DNA of 36,813 nt from Gammaproteobacteria bacterium (GTDB lineage Bacteria > Pseudomonadota > Gammaproteobacteria > CAIRSR01), in assembly GCA_963575655.1 (NCBI GenBank), contig CAUYTY010000189.1:1-36813 (forward strand), written 5' to 3'. This document shows positions 27,801 through 34,743 of the stretch, one piece after another. The notes beneath the pieces were generated by a model. It ran no database searches and had not been told where the DNA came from. It worked only from the letters and a program-made list of their open reading frames with translations. Both the position numbers and the translations under genes were made by a program. Every line of letters starts with the position of its first letter. Position 1 is the stretch's first letter.

Positions 27801-28296
27801 GAGGTCCCACGATCTGCTCTTGGGAAGGGCTATCAGTACTGGATATCTCAACACATAGGCGATTCAACGCCTGCTTGGCCCGCTCCCAAAGGACACGACT
27901 CTCCTCATTGGCCAGGAACAAGATCTTGAACAGGGTTTCGCCGAGTTCTTTCAAACGAAGTCGGGCTTGGGTAACACGATCGTTGCCCTGATGTTCAATA
28001 GGGTATTGGGGGTACTCTTCGAGGTACCAGTGGATCTCAGCCGCGTCATGGGATTCCCGGCGATAGAGGAAATCCGCAGTAGTCGCGGCGAAGATCCCCT
28101 TGCTATCGAGGGTAAGGAGGCAACGGTAGTGGTCATTTCCCAAGAATATCTGGGTAATCTTTAGAGTAGGATAGTCCACGACGATCTGTAGTTGAGATAT
28201 TCGAGCCGATCGACAATTATGACCTAACTCTTTTAAGGTTGCTCTAACCAATGCCCTGATTTTAGTATTATCCCTTCGCCCAGTCAGTTTGGGCAA
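24892..28296 (-). CDS. CHAT-domain protease fused to STAND/NB-ARC-like ATPase and TPR repeats
   Basis: A 1134-residue protein. After an N-terminal region of about 160 residues, GPPWELLRDP (164-173) leads into a CHAT (caspase-like) protease domain. Its likely catalytic His272 lies in FHVIHYDGQ and Cys353 in LLINSCHLHY; GANGVVALNYMIP follows. A STAND/NB-ARC-like ATPase comes next: FLGRDE at about 502, Walker A GPVGSGKT (526-533), a Walker-B-like VLILWVWDH (613-621) and GNPSAL (711-716). The C-terminal third is helical with TPR-like repeats from about 1050 (LGLAYQDLPNLRDLDKAKYWYQKAL). No signal or membrane segment is seen. CHAT-ATPase-TPR proteins are suspected immune or cell-death sensors; that role is inferred. 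The first start codon after an in-frame TAA is TTG at 28296, with no strong ribosome site, so the start is uncertain. Confidence 0.87.
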   Translation of the reverse strand: MPKLTGRRDNTKIRALVRATLKELGHNCRSARISQLQIVVDYPTLKITQIFLGNDHYRCLLTLDSKGIFAATTADFLYRRESHDAAEIHWYLEEYPQYPIEHQGNDRVTQARLRLKELGETLFKILFLANEESRVLWERAKQALNRLCVEISSTDSPSQEQIVGPPWELLRDPAGGEPLASLTRSFVRVVNPFSPATFPPGEGKLRVLCVIVHVEETDGVPFRPITRHILQRLSTAAQNRLDLEVLYPPTLKALTERLHQAKEQGRPFHVIHYDGQVVSVDPTQLPYRNLVGWLKSRLVSLIVRMMSKKRLGYQGYLLLEPTGRGISHRPVDGSALGKLMVETDTPWLLINSCHLHYVENPDSDSSNASYAHDPYYQIYGVSSLGQKVLENGANGVVALNYMIPIAASAQFVTNLYSALEAGCTLGEAVNRGRRHLYRQPQREVGLAALNLPDDWIAPIVYEASPQRLFPPSRRPALKLPKNAAPLPEHMQWKLPIRSSVGFLGRDETFALLLRAFRHHNTVLLHGPVGSGKTQAAAELMRWMMKAAHFVDHPDHLLIWSDLTHYRTVDRLLNDICEKLEPFAEQEGMPWPPPTEQRQRIRFIIRILIRSSDVLILWVWDHVESIANSSWNTEERKSVRFLMRVITRTNVQILLLSYCEEQTWLGQIPRRVRLLPLPIQEGLSLIRDISRKFGRELPDPTIWRPLLDFAEGNPSALTLLTEVVLQKELKTAKQIAAFINALLITKKISNGEFSEIIAPGYDYPLGIILAYQFTELGFTEQQQCLLGLLHLFRGFVDVDTLVWMGGYLDPKVHPTVFSDLAPEDWDPILDRAADAKMLIRLGEGYYNIDPLRSVIFSRLFTTKFDDEAKVIAESTYVMAMKDIGDYYHNEYICENSDALNILVNEEANLCQAWQLAREQEQWDIVISVARGLLALYHHAQRKDAWSGVVEKLTTDFVNHETDGPISDDPDREEYWGQITDYRVELASWFEDWPQAERLQQLRIDWDRRRAAGLLDRPPESLDDGAHTRIQNLALSILKLGHLLRKQEKADCLHPFQVALELNERVGNYRGTAIIAFQLGLAYQDLPNLRDLDKAKYWYQKALALLPPEDLELQTRIRHWLGIAEKKGNSPTVDEG

Positions 28297-28316
28297 CCCG
28301 GCCGTCTGGCCCCTTC

Positions 28317-28335
28317 TCCGGCTGTGTTAGCCGGA
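28317..28335 (+). promoter_or_regulatory. Leader hairpin upstream of greA
   Basis: TCCGGCT (28317-28323) and AGCCGGA (28329-28335) form a perfect seven-base-pair stem with a GTGTT loop, ending 23 bases before the greA start. It lies in the 62-bp divergent space between greA and the CHAT gene. It could sit in the greA leader or simply be a structured promoter region. No T-run follows, so it is not a plain terminator. Confidence 0.4.
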
Positions 28336-28358
28336 TCTTGACCTACTGAGGAACAAAA

Positions 28359-28835
28359 ATGCAAAAGGTGCCTTTGACTGCCCGGGGTGCGGAGAAGTTG
28401 CGTACAGAGCTACAACACCTCAAGAGCGTGGCACGACCCACCGTTATCAAGGCCATCGCCGAGGCGCGCGCCCACGGCGACCTGAAGGAAAATGCCGAGT
28501 ACCACGCCGCCCGTGAGCAGCAGAGTTTTATCGAGGGAAGGATCAATGAATTGGAGTCGAAACTATCCACCGCCCAGATCATTGATGTAACTACCGTTAA
28601 CGCCCATGGAAAGGTGGTCTTCGGTACTACGATCACTCTGGTCAATGTCGAGACCGAGGACGAGGTAACCTATCAGATTGTGGGCGAAGAGGAGGCCGAT
28701 CTCAAGCAGAACTTGGTCTCTATCACTTCTCCCATTGCCCGTGCCCTCATTGGAAAAACCAATGGTGATACGGTTCTGGTTCGTGCCCCAAGCGGCGAAA
28801 TAGAATACGAAATCACGGATGTTCGCTACGTATAG
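28359..28835 (+). CDS. greA: Transcription elongation factor GreA
   Basis: GreA enters the RNA polymerase secondary channel and stimulates cleavage of backtracked RNA. The 158-residue length and both domains fit: the N-terminal coiled coil with [23 protein letters not shown], whose acidic tip (Asp and Glu) is catalytic, and the C-terminal FKBP-like domain ([24 protein letters not shown]). The ATG at 28359 has GAGGA seven bases upstream. In many Gammaproteobacteria greA follows carB; here it stands alone, divergent from the CHAT-STAND gene. Confidence 0.98.
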   Translation: MQKVPLTARGAEKLRTELQHLKSVARPTVIKAIAEARAHGDLKENAEYHAAREQQSFIEGRINELESKLSTAQIIDVTTVNAHGKVVFGTTITLVNVETEDEVTYQIVGEEEADLKQNLVSITSPIARALIGKTNGDTVLVRAPSGEIEYEITDVRYV

Positions 28836-28864
28836 CGTTTGCTAGGTAACCCAAGAGGTCAGAT

Positions 28865-28901
28865 CTTCGTCGTTCCGGTAAAAAATGCCGGAACGACGAA
28901 G
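28865..28901. repeat. Perfect 14-bp hairpin downstream of greA
   Basis: CTTCGTCGTTCCGG (28865-28878) pairs perfectly with CCGGAACGACGAAG (28888-28901) around a nine-base A-rich loop. There is no T-run on either side, so it looks more like a REP-type element that may block exonucleases at the greA mRNA end than an intrinsic terminator. Confidence 0.6.
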
Positions 28902-29206
28902 AGGTGGCGGCGAGGGTTGGGTCGCTCCAGCAACCCAACAATTAATGCGGGCGACTAAAAATGAAAGAGCAAGCAAGCGCGTAAGTTGAGCTGACAAAGA
29001 AAACCCAACACGCTTACATCTCAAAGTTGGGCTTCGCAAAAAGACGCTCAGCAACCTACCTGTGGCATATACCACAGATGGATCGGCTGTTCGATCCCAA
29101 ACATGTATCCCAACCTGATCAGGTCGAGACAGCAGCTGAGGCTTTGAGCCGCCATATCGAGGTGGGGACAATGTAAGGATTGAGGGATACCGCTCTCGGA
29201 TAGCCA

Positions 29207-29236
29207 TTGACAAAGCCCTAGTTTCTTGGGTAAGTT
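29207..29236 (+). promoter_or_regulatory. Possible sigma70 promoter for rpmH
   Basis: A consensus TTGACA lies at 29207-29212, with a weak -10-like TAAGTT at 29231-29236 after an 18-base spacer, about 65 bp before rpmH. The -35 is perfect but the -10 is poor, so the call is tentative. Confidence 0.35.
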
Positions 29237-29301
29237 GCGGTTTTTTATGGGACCCCATGCGGGGACATACCCAAAGCCCTTCTTTGATAGGTAGCGATGT
29301 C

Positions 29302-29436
29302 ATGAAACAAACCTTCCAGCCTCATGTTCTGAAACGTAAACGTGACCACGGCTTTCGCGCGCGGATGAAAACCCGGGGTGGCCGACTGGTGCTCAAGGCA
29401 CGTCGTGCCAAAGGGCGTGCCCGTTTGACGGTCTAA
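29302..29436 (+). CDS. rpmH: Large ribosomal subunit protein bL34
   Basis: A 44-residue protein ([18 protein letters not shown]..., ending KGRARLTV) with the complete bL34 signature, including KR.R.HGFRARM and the Arg/Lys-rich helix that binds 23S rRNA. It is the first gene of the rpmH-rnpA-yidD-yidC block and lies 13 bp before rnpA. Confidence 0.98.
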   Translation: MKQTFQPHVLKRKRDHGFRARMKTRGGRLVLKARRAKGRARLTV

Positions 29437-29449
29437 TCCCCAGCTAAAG

Positions 29450-29818
29450 TTGACGAACGTGGCAGGAGCAGAGTTTCCTCAGACGTTGCGACTCCTCCGT
29501 GCGTCGCAGTTTGAGCGTGTCTTCGCGCAGGCCCGCAAGGTGAGCGGGTCCGGCCTAACGGTGCTGGCGCGTGGTAATGACCTCTCTCACCCGCGGTTGG
29601 GTCTCGTCGTCTCCAAGCGAAGCGCGCGTGCGGCAGTCGCACGTAACCGTATCAAGCGCCTAGCTCGAGAGGCCTTCCGCCACCTCCAAGATCGTCTAGG
29701 CGGGGTGGATCTGATCGTCTTGTCCCGTCCCGGGCTAACGGAGCGGGATAATCCCACCCTTGCTGGATTGCTCTCCAAATACCTCCTCGACGCCGCGAGC
29801 CGATGCAGAGGGTCCTAA
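29450..29818 (+). CDS. rnpA: Ribonuclease P protein component
   Basis: The protein subunit of RNase P, which helps the catalytic RNA remove 5' leaders from tRNA precursors. The 122-residue chain shows [39 protein letters not shown] and the signature [13 protein letters not shown] that binds RNA. The frame opens with a TTG at 29450; a GTG at 29459 is equally possible, and neither has a strong ribosome binding site, consistent with coupling to rpmH. The end overlaps yidD by 16 bases. Confidence 0.96.
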   Translation: MTNVAGAEFPQTLRLLRASQFERVFAQARKVSGSGLTVLARGNDLSHPRLGLVVSKRSARAAVARNRIKRLAREAFRHLQDRLGGVDLIVLSRPGLTERDNPTLAGLLSKYLLDAASRCRGS

Positions 29819-30030
29819 TCCTGCTGGTACGGGGCTATCGTTATGTACTGAGCCCCCTGCTCGGCAATCATTGCCGCTTCTACCCCACCTGCTCCCAATA
29901 CGCCCTCGACGCCCTTGAGCGCCATGGCGCGTTTTGGGGTACCTGGCTGGCCGTGCGGCGGTTGGCCCGCTGCCACCCTTGGCATCACGGTGGGATCGAT
30001 CCGGTCCCCGACAAACTTCCCAGGCGTTGA
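29803..30030 (+). CDS. yidD: Membrane protein insertion efficiency factor YidD
   Basis: A 75-residue member of the YidD family, a small peripheral inner-membrane protein that aids YidC/Sec-dependent insertion. The hallmark [12 protein letters not shown], then [19 protein letters not shown] and [13 protein letters not shown] are all present. It overlaps rnpA at its start and ends one base before yidC. Confidence 0.97.
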   Translation: MQRVLILLVRGYRYVLSPLLGNHCRFYPTCSQYALDALERHGAFWGTWLAVRRLARCHPWHHGGIDPVPDKLPRR

Positions 30031-30031
30031 T

Positions 30032-31708
30032 ATGGATAACCAAAAATTAATGCTGTACGTCGCCCTGTCCTTCGTTCTGCTGATGCTGTGGCAGGCTTGG
30101 CAAGAGGACTATGGTCCTAAATCCGGAACTCCTACCACTCAGGTGGCTGAGCCCCTTGCCAATGGCAGTGGTATGGCCCCACCCACTACTGCGAATTCTT
30201 CGGCTAAGGCAGACACCAGTGCCGATATACCCAAACTCGCCACGCCCAATCTACCGACGCTGCCCCCATCACCAGCCCAACCGATGTTGAAATCCGCCGA
30301 GCGGATTCATGTTGTTACTGACCTGTACAACATCGAGATCGATGCCCTGGGCGGGGATCTGCGCCAAATAGAACTACGAGCCTATCCGGTCACAGCAGAA
30401 AATCCCGATCAGCCTTTCCGATTTCTTTCCGATAATCCAGAGCAATTCTTTATTGCCCAAGGCGGATTACTAGGTAATGCGGCCCCCAATCACTACGCTC
30501 TATATCAGATCGAACAGACTAATTACCGTCTGGCGGACGGCGCCACTGAATTACAGGTGCCACTCTCCTGGCGTGACCCGTCTGGTGTAGAAGTAATCAA
30601 GACCTATGTCTTCCAGCGCGGTAGCTATCTGGTACAGATAAAATACCAGGTGCGTAACGCCACGAATACTGAGTGGCGCGGCCAGCTTTATACCCAATTT
30701 CAACGTACCGAACCGGCCAACAAAAAATCGGCCTTTGGTATCTATACCTACACTGGTGGTATCGTCTCCAGCCCTGAAACAACTTATGACAAGGTCGACT
30801 TTGCACGGATGAAGAAAGAAAATCTCTCACAGGATTTCAAGAACGGCTGGCTGGCAATGATTGAACACTATTTTGCAGCGGCCTGGATTCCTCCGCGAGA
30901 TCTTGCGATTCATGCCTATACCAAGGTAGTGGATGGTGATCGCTACGTTTTGGGTTATACCCAGTTGCCCGTAACAGTCTCTGCTGGGGGTAATGCGACC
31001 CTTGCCACCCAGCTTTATGTAGGGCCAAAAGTTCAATATCGTATGAAGGAGGCCGCTCCCAACCTGGAACTGACCGTTGATTACGGAAAATTGACCGTCA
31101 TTGCCCAGCCAATCTATTGGTTGCTCGAAGTCATTCAGCACATGGTATCCAACTGGGGTTGGTCGATTATTCTGCTGACGATTATTATCAAGGCAGCCTT
31201 TTTCCATCTCTCGGCGACCAGTTACAAATCCATGGCCCAGATGCGTAAGCTCAGCCCACGTATCCAGGCCCTTAAGGAGCGCTATGGGGATGACCGCCAG
31301 AAAATGAACGAGGCGATGATGGAGATCTATCGCAAGGAGAAAATTAATCCCCTCGGTGGTTGCCTGCCAATTGTTGTCCAGATCCCAGTCTTCATTGCCC
31401 TCTATTGGGTGTTAGTAGAGAGTGTAGAGTTGCGCCAGGCCCCCTGGATGTTCTGGATCCATGACCTCTCAGCCCAGGACCCCTACTATGTGCTGCCGCT
31501 GATTATGGGCGTCACCATGTTCATTCAGCAAAAGCTCAGCCCCGCGCCCCCCGATCCGATCCAGGCCAAGGTAATGATGTTCATGCCTATTATGTTCACG
31601 GGCATGTTCCTATTCTTCCCGTCCGGCCTGGTGCTGTATTGGATAGTAAACAATACTCTCTCGATTACCCAACAGTGGTACATCACCAATAAGCTCGCTA
31701 AGGAATAG
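30032..31708 (+). CDS. yidC: Membrane protein insertase YidC
   Basis: Inserts and folds inner-membrane proteins, alone or with SecYEG. The ATG at 30032 gives MDNQKLMLYVALSFVLLMLW, the typical first membrane segment; the frame is open further upstream but that part overlaps yidD. The protein is 558 residues: a large periplasmic beta-sandwich domain (about 90-340), then the conserved insertase core starting YWLLEVIQHMVSNWGWSIIL, the cytoplasmic hairpin (LKERYGDDRQKMNEAMMEIYRKEKINP) and four more membrane segments ending with SGLVLYWIVNN and ITQQWYI. The inter-domain linker at about 30-80 is Pro/Ala/Thr-rich. mnmE, the usual next gene, does not follow. Confidence 0.98.
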   Translation: MDNQKLMLYVALSFVLLMLWQAWQEDYGPKSGTPTTQVAEPLANGSGMAPPTTANSSAKADTSADIPKLATPNLPTLPPSPAQPMLKSAERIHVVTDLYNIEIDALGGDLRQIELRAYPVTAENPDQPFRFLSDNPEQFFIAQGGLLGNAAPNHYALYQIEQTNYRLADGATELQVPLSWRDPSGVEVIKTYVFQRGSYLVQIKYQVRNATNTEWRGQLYTQFQRTEPANKKSAFGIYTYTGGIVSSPETTYDKVDFARMKKENLSQDFKNGWLAMIEHYFAAAWIPPRDLAIHAYTKVVDGDRYVLGYTQLPVTVSAGGNATLATQLYVGPKVQYRMKEAAPNLELTVDYGKLTVIAQPIYWLLEVIQHMVSNWGWSIILLTIIIKAAFFHLSATSYKSMAQMRKLSPRIQALKERYGDDRQKMNEAMMEIYRKEKINPLGGCLPIVVQIPVFIALYWVLVESVELRQAPWMFWIHDLSAQDPYYVLPLIMGVTMFIQQKLSPAPPDPIQAKVMMFMPIMFTGMFLFFPSGLVLYWIVNNTLSITQQWYITNKLAKE

Positions 31709-31721
31709 CGCTATTTGCTTG

Positions 31722-31757
31722 CGCATCGTTCTCACACGGGCTCGTGAGAACGATGCG
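31722..31757 (+). terminator. 14-bp hairpin after yidC
   Basis: CGCATCGTTCTCAC (31722-31735) and GTGAGAACGATGCG (31744-31757) pair perfectly around an eight-base loop. It begins 13 bases after the yidC stop. No T-run follows, so it may stabilise the mRNA 3' end or act as a Rho-aided terminator rather than an intrinsic one. It covers two in-frame start candidates of the next gene (GTG at 31744, ATG at 31753), favouring the ATG at 31789 as the real start. Confidence 0.5.
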
Positions 31758-31788
31758 TAAAGTGGGTAGCCAAAAGACGGGCAAAGTC

Positions 31789-32400
31789 ATGGCATATAGT
31801 GATTTTAAAACACTAGATCAAATTCATAGGGAATTGGGCATCGTCATCCACGGCGATAATGAGATCTATGCTCATATCGAACCCATCGTTGTAACTCCAT
31901 GGTTTCATGAAACGATGAGGATCGCGTACACGAAGGCCATTCGCATCAATACTGAAAGTTCACGACAGGCGTTAATTGTCGATCAGGTGTTACTCGAGTT
32001 AACCCAGCATGTGACGGTCAGCTTCTTCTTGGGAAACGCCTTTAATGTTGATAACAACAAGGGGCTTACCGGGAACCCCGACGGGATCATCACCAAGAGT
32101 GAGAATCAACTTTATATCACTTCGCCGGTTATCGTCTTAGTGGAGGCAAAGAAATCAGACTTAGGCAGCGGATTGGCCCAGTGCATTGCTGAAATGGAAG
32201 CCGCGCGGATTTTCAACGAACAACAAGAACAACCTATCTCGCCCCTCTACGGTGTCGTAACCGACGGGGTGCTCTGGCAATTCCTCTCACTCCAGAAAAA
32301 CGTAGCGACCATCGATAGCTCGTTCTACAATTTCGGTGATGGAAGTAAAATTGTGGGAATTCTGAAATATTTCGTGGAAAATAGCAGCCCTCTCCTCTGA
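31789..32400 (+). CDS. PD-(D/E)XK nuclease-like protein of unknown role
   Basis: A 203-residue soluble protein. The middle holds GNPDGIITKSE followed by PVIVLVEAKKSDLGSGLAQC. Asp in PDG, then Glu-Ala-Lys (EAK), fits the PD-(D/E)XK nuclease core, with a Gln in the following helix (AQCIAEMEAARIF) as often seen. PLYGVVTDGVLWQFL is typical of restriction-like subunits that give such folds. The start MAYSDFKTLDQIHRELGI at 31789 is chosen because the upstream in-frame starts sit inside the hairpin, although no clear ribosome site precedes it. It breaks the usual yidC-mnmE order and may be an accessory insertion. Activity not proven. Confidence 0.65.
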   Translation: MAYSDFKTLDQIHRELGIVIHGDNEIYAHIEPIVVTPWFHETMRIAYTKAIRINTESSRQALIVDQVLLELTQHVTVSFFLGNAFNVDNNKGLTGNPDGIITKSENQLYITSPVIVLVEAKKSDLGSGLAQCIAEMEAARIFNEQQEQPISPLYGVVTDGVLWQFLSLQKNVATIDSSFYNFGDGSKIVGILKYFVENSSPLL

Positions 32401-32710
32401 GAAAAGCATCGTAAAAATTCAAAGTGTCGGAAAAATGGCCTTGGTCACCGTTTCGTCAGGCCACGTTTAGCTTGCTACCCCGAAGGGGTTACGTCATTCA
32501 TCCCAGAATTGCGACGTAGTCGCTACCCTGGGCTTACTGGGCTGGCCTGGCTTGCCTAAGGCCGGGAAAATTAGCCAAGAGTTAACAGACAGTAAACCTC
32601 TATTTTCTCTCCCTTCCCTCCAGGTATTGGTTGTTGCCATTTCTGATCGTCCCTTCCCGCCGTGCTTTTCATTTCGTAGAAATCTATCCCCCTCCATTAG
32701 AGGAATATTA
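32401..32710. other. Intergenic stretch upstream of the ABC exporter operon
   Basis: No gene is seen. It has repeat-like words (GCTTGCTACCCCGAAGGGGT near 32471 and GTAGTCGCTACCCTGGGCTT near 32516) that resemble the dispersed GGTAGC repeats of this window, and a GGCCT/AGGCC palindrome near 32545-32562. The operon promoter should lie at its right end, but I cannot place boxes. Confidence 0.4.
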
Positions 32711-33784
32711 ATGCGCAAGATTCTATTGTTTTTGGTGCTAATGGGTGGCATTGGCGCACTTGTGCTGAAATTCATGCCCCGCCCGCCCTCTCCAATTGTT
32801 GCGGCCGGTACGATTGAGGCGCGTACTATTCGAGTTGGCTCCAAGGTGGGGGGTCGTATTGCCATGGTTCACATGCAGGAAGGTGATCGGGTTCGAGCGG
32901 GGGATTTGCTGGTTGAGTTTGAAGCCGTTGGCCTAGCGGCAGAGCTAGACCAAGCCCGCGCCCAACGCGCTGAGGCAGCAGCACAACTGGCCCGACTCGA
33001 ACACGGTGCACGCCCCGAGGAGGTGGCCGAGGCCCGAGCCACCGCCAATAAAACCGACGGTATCCGCAATGCCGAGGTCGCCCAGGCCCACGCTGAACTC
33101 GACCGCGCCAAGACCGATCTCGGCAATGCCGAACGCAGCTTTCACCGTGCCGCCACGCTGCGCGCTAAGGACCTGGTATCACGCCAAAACCTAGATGACC
33201 TTGAGGCACGCTGGCATGCACAACAGGCGGCGGTGCGAGTTGCGCAACAGGCCCTCGCGGCCGCCGAGGCCCGCCTGAAGGCAGGACGCGCGATTACGCT
33301 CCGCACTGAGCATGGTTTCCGGCCGGAGGATGTTGAGGTTGGCCGCGCCGCGCTGGCGCGTGCCGAAGCGGCAGTACACGAGGTCGAGGCCCGCTACGCC
33401 GAACACGAGGTACATGCCCCGACCGATGCGACAGTTGAGGTTTTTGATCGACGACCAGGAGATCTGGTGGGAGCAGGAACGATACTCGCCCGGCTACTGG
33501 AGGATCGGCAGCTCTATCTCATGGTCTACGTACCAGAGACCATGATTGGCCAGATCCACGTTGGGCAACCCGTAATGGTGCTGGTGGATGCCTTTCCCAA
33601 CGCGGCCCAACCGGGGCGCGTCGAGCAGATCCGCGAGGAGGCGGAATTTCTCCCACGCAACGTACAGACCCCAGAAGAGCGGGTACACCAGGTCATGGGC
33701 GTGAAAGTGGGACTCGGTGAGACCGATACCCACCTCCATCCAGGAATGGCAGCAACGGTCCAATTCTCCGAGCACCGGCCATGA
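32711..33784 (+). CDS. HlyD/YbhG-family periplasmic adaptor of an ABC exporter
   Basis: A 357-residue membrane-fusion protein. An N-terminal membrane anchor (RKILLFLVLMGGIGALVLKF) precedes a biotinyl-lipoyl half-motif (GTIEARTIRVGSKVGGRIAMVHMQEGDRVRAGDLLVE). A long Ala/Glu/Arg-rich coiled coil follows at about 80-230. The other half of the lipoyl and barrel domains comes next (VHAPTDATVEVFDRRPGDLV). It would link an inner-membrane ABC transporter to an outer-membrane channel. The ATG at 32711 has AGAGGA seven bases upstream; the frame is open upstream, but that part lacks family features. It overlaps the ATPase gene by four bases (ATGA). No TolC-like gene lies in the window. Confidence 0.93.
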   Translation: MRKILLFLVLMGGIGALVLKFMPRPPSPIVAAGTIEARTIRVGSKVGGRIAMVHMQEGDRVRAGDLLVEFEAVGLAAELDQARAQRAEAAAQLARLEHGARPEEVAEARATANKTDGIRNAEVAQAHAELDRAKTDLGNAERSFHRAATLRAKDLVSRQNLDDLEARWHAQQAAVRVAQQALAAAEARLKAGRAITLRTEHGFRPEDVEVGRAALARAEAAVHEVEARYAEHEVHAPTDATVEVFDRRPGDLVGAGTILARLLEDRQLYLMVYVPETMIGQIHVGQPVMVLVDAFPNAAQPGRVEQIREEAEFLPRNVQTPEERVHQVMGVKVGLGETDTHLHPGMAATVQFSEHRP

Positions 33785-34743
33785 GCGCCATCCGTACTAC
33801 CGACCTAACTCGTCGCTTCGGGACATTTACTGCGGTGGATCGCGTCAATCTCACCGTGGAACGCGGCGAGATCTTCGGCTTCCTCGGCCCCAATGGTAGC
33901 GGTAAGACCACCGTAATCAAAATGTTGTGTGGCCTGTTGCCGATGAGCGGGGGGGACGCCTGGGTAGATGGCATCGATGTGCGGCATCACCCGGATTTGG
34001 TACGCACCCGCATCGGCTACATGAGCCAGAAATTTGCGCTCTACGACGACCTGACGGTGCTCGAAAATCTACGTTTCTACGGTCGGGTCTATGGTCTCTA
34101 CGGCGCAACGCTGGAGACACGGATCGCCCGTATGGTCGAGGACAGTCACATCAGCCCCTACCTACAACGCCTCGCCGGTCGCCTCTCTGGTGGCTGGAAA
34201 CAGCGTCTGGCGCTGGCCTGCGCGATGCTCCACGACCCGACCATTCTCTATCTTGATGAGCCAACCGCAGGCATCGACCCGGTTGCCCGTCGCCAATTGT
34301 GGGACCTGTTGTTTCATCTCTCGGCGCAAGGCATCACCTTTTTCGTCACCACCCACTATATGGACGAGGCCGAGCGTTGTAGTCATCTCGCTTATATCTA
34401 TTACGGCCAGATTATTGCCGATGGAACCCCAGCAACCCTCCGCACCCTGCCGGATATTACCCCTCCCGGCACCCACCGCTACGAAATCACCACCGATGAG
34501 GTCACCCGCGCATTAGCCCTGGCACGCACCTGGCCAGACGTACACAATGCCACGATCTTTGGTCGCTCCATTCATATCTTGGTGGATGTAACGCTTTCTG
34601 GAAACGAATTAGCGGAACGACTCCGCGCCGCCGGTATGGCGGTAGAAGAGATTCGTTCTTTATTGCCGAGCCTCGAAGACGTATTTGTCGAACTCACCTT
34701 GCGTCGTCAGTGCGAGACCGCAGAATCGGGGGCAGCGCTATGA
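33781..34743 (+). CDS. ABC transporter ATP-binding protein (YbhF/CcmA-type)
   Basis: The 320-residue ATPase of the exporter. Walker A is GPNGSGKTT, the Q-loop MSQKFALYDDLTV, the signature LSGGWKQRLALA, Walker B ILYLDEPTAGIDP and the switch His in TTHYMDEAERC. The C-terminal extension (about 225-310) resembles that of drug- and ABC-2-type ATPases. Unlike E. coli YbhF it has a single ATPase domain, so it must dimerise. It overlaps both the adaptor and the permease gene by four bases each, implying translational coupling. Confidence 0.95.
   Translation: MSAIRTTDLTRRFGTFTAVDRVNLTVERGEIFGFLGPNGSGKTTVIKMLCGLLPMSGGDAWVDGIDVRHHPDLVRTRIGYMSQKFALYDDLTVLENLRFYGRVYGLYGATLETRIARMVEDSHISPYLQRLAGRLSGGWKQRLALACAMLHDPTILYLDEPTAGIDPVARRQLWDLLFHLSAQGITFFVTTHYMDEAERCSHLAYIYYGQIIADGTPATLRTLPDITPPGTHRYEITTDEVTRALALARTWPDVHNATIFGRSIHILVDVTLSGNELAERLRAAGMAVEEIRSLLPSLEDVFVELTLRRQCETAESGAAL

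Larger units (their letters stand above)
28836..29301. other. Intergenic region between greA and rpmH, repeats and rpmH promoter region
   Basis: No gene is seen. Several short palindromes occur: the CTTCGTCGTTCCGG hairpin at 28865-28901, GTTGGGT/ACCCAAC at about 28915-28940, and CTGTGG/CCACAG at 29060-29077. GACGCTCAGCAACCTACC at 29043-29060 resembles a segment near the window end (about 36781-36798). dnaA and clear dnaA boxes, often next to rpmH, are not present upstream. Confidence 0.5.

Noticed and set aside
28836-29301. Possible replication origin next to rpmH
   Set aside because: No dnaA gene and no cluster of TTATCCACA-type boxes could be found; only unrelated short palindromes are present.
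29915-30031. Extension of yidC upstream to 29915
   Set aside because: It lies within yidD in another frame; the ATG at 30032 gives the standard YidC N-terminus.
32552-32710. Extension of the adaptor protein upstream to 32552
   Set aside because: The 53 extra residues do not resemble an adaptor, while the ATG at 32711 has AGAGGA and starts the membrane anchor directly.
34091-34516. 141-codon plus-strand frame inside the ABC ATPase gene
   Set aside because: A shadow frame of a gene with all ATPase motifs in another frame.
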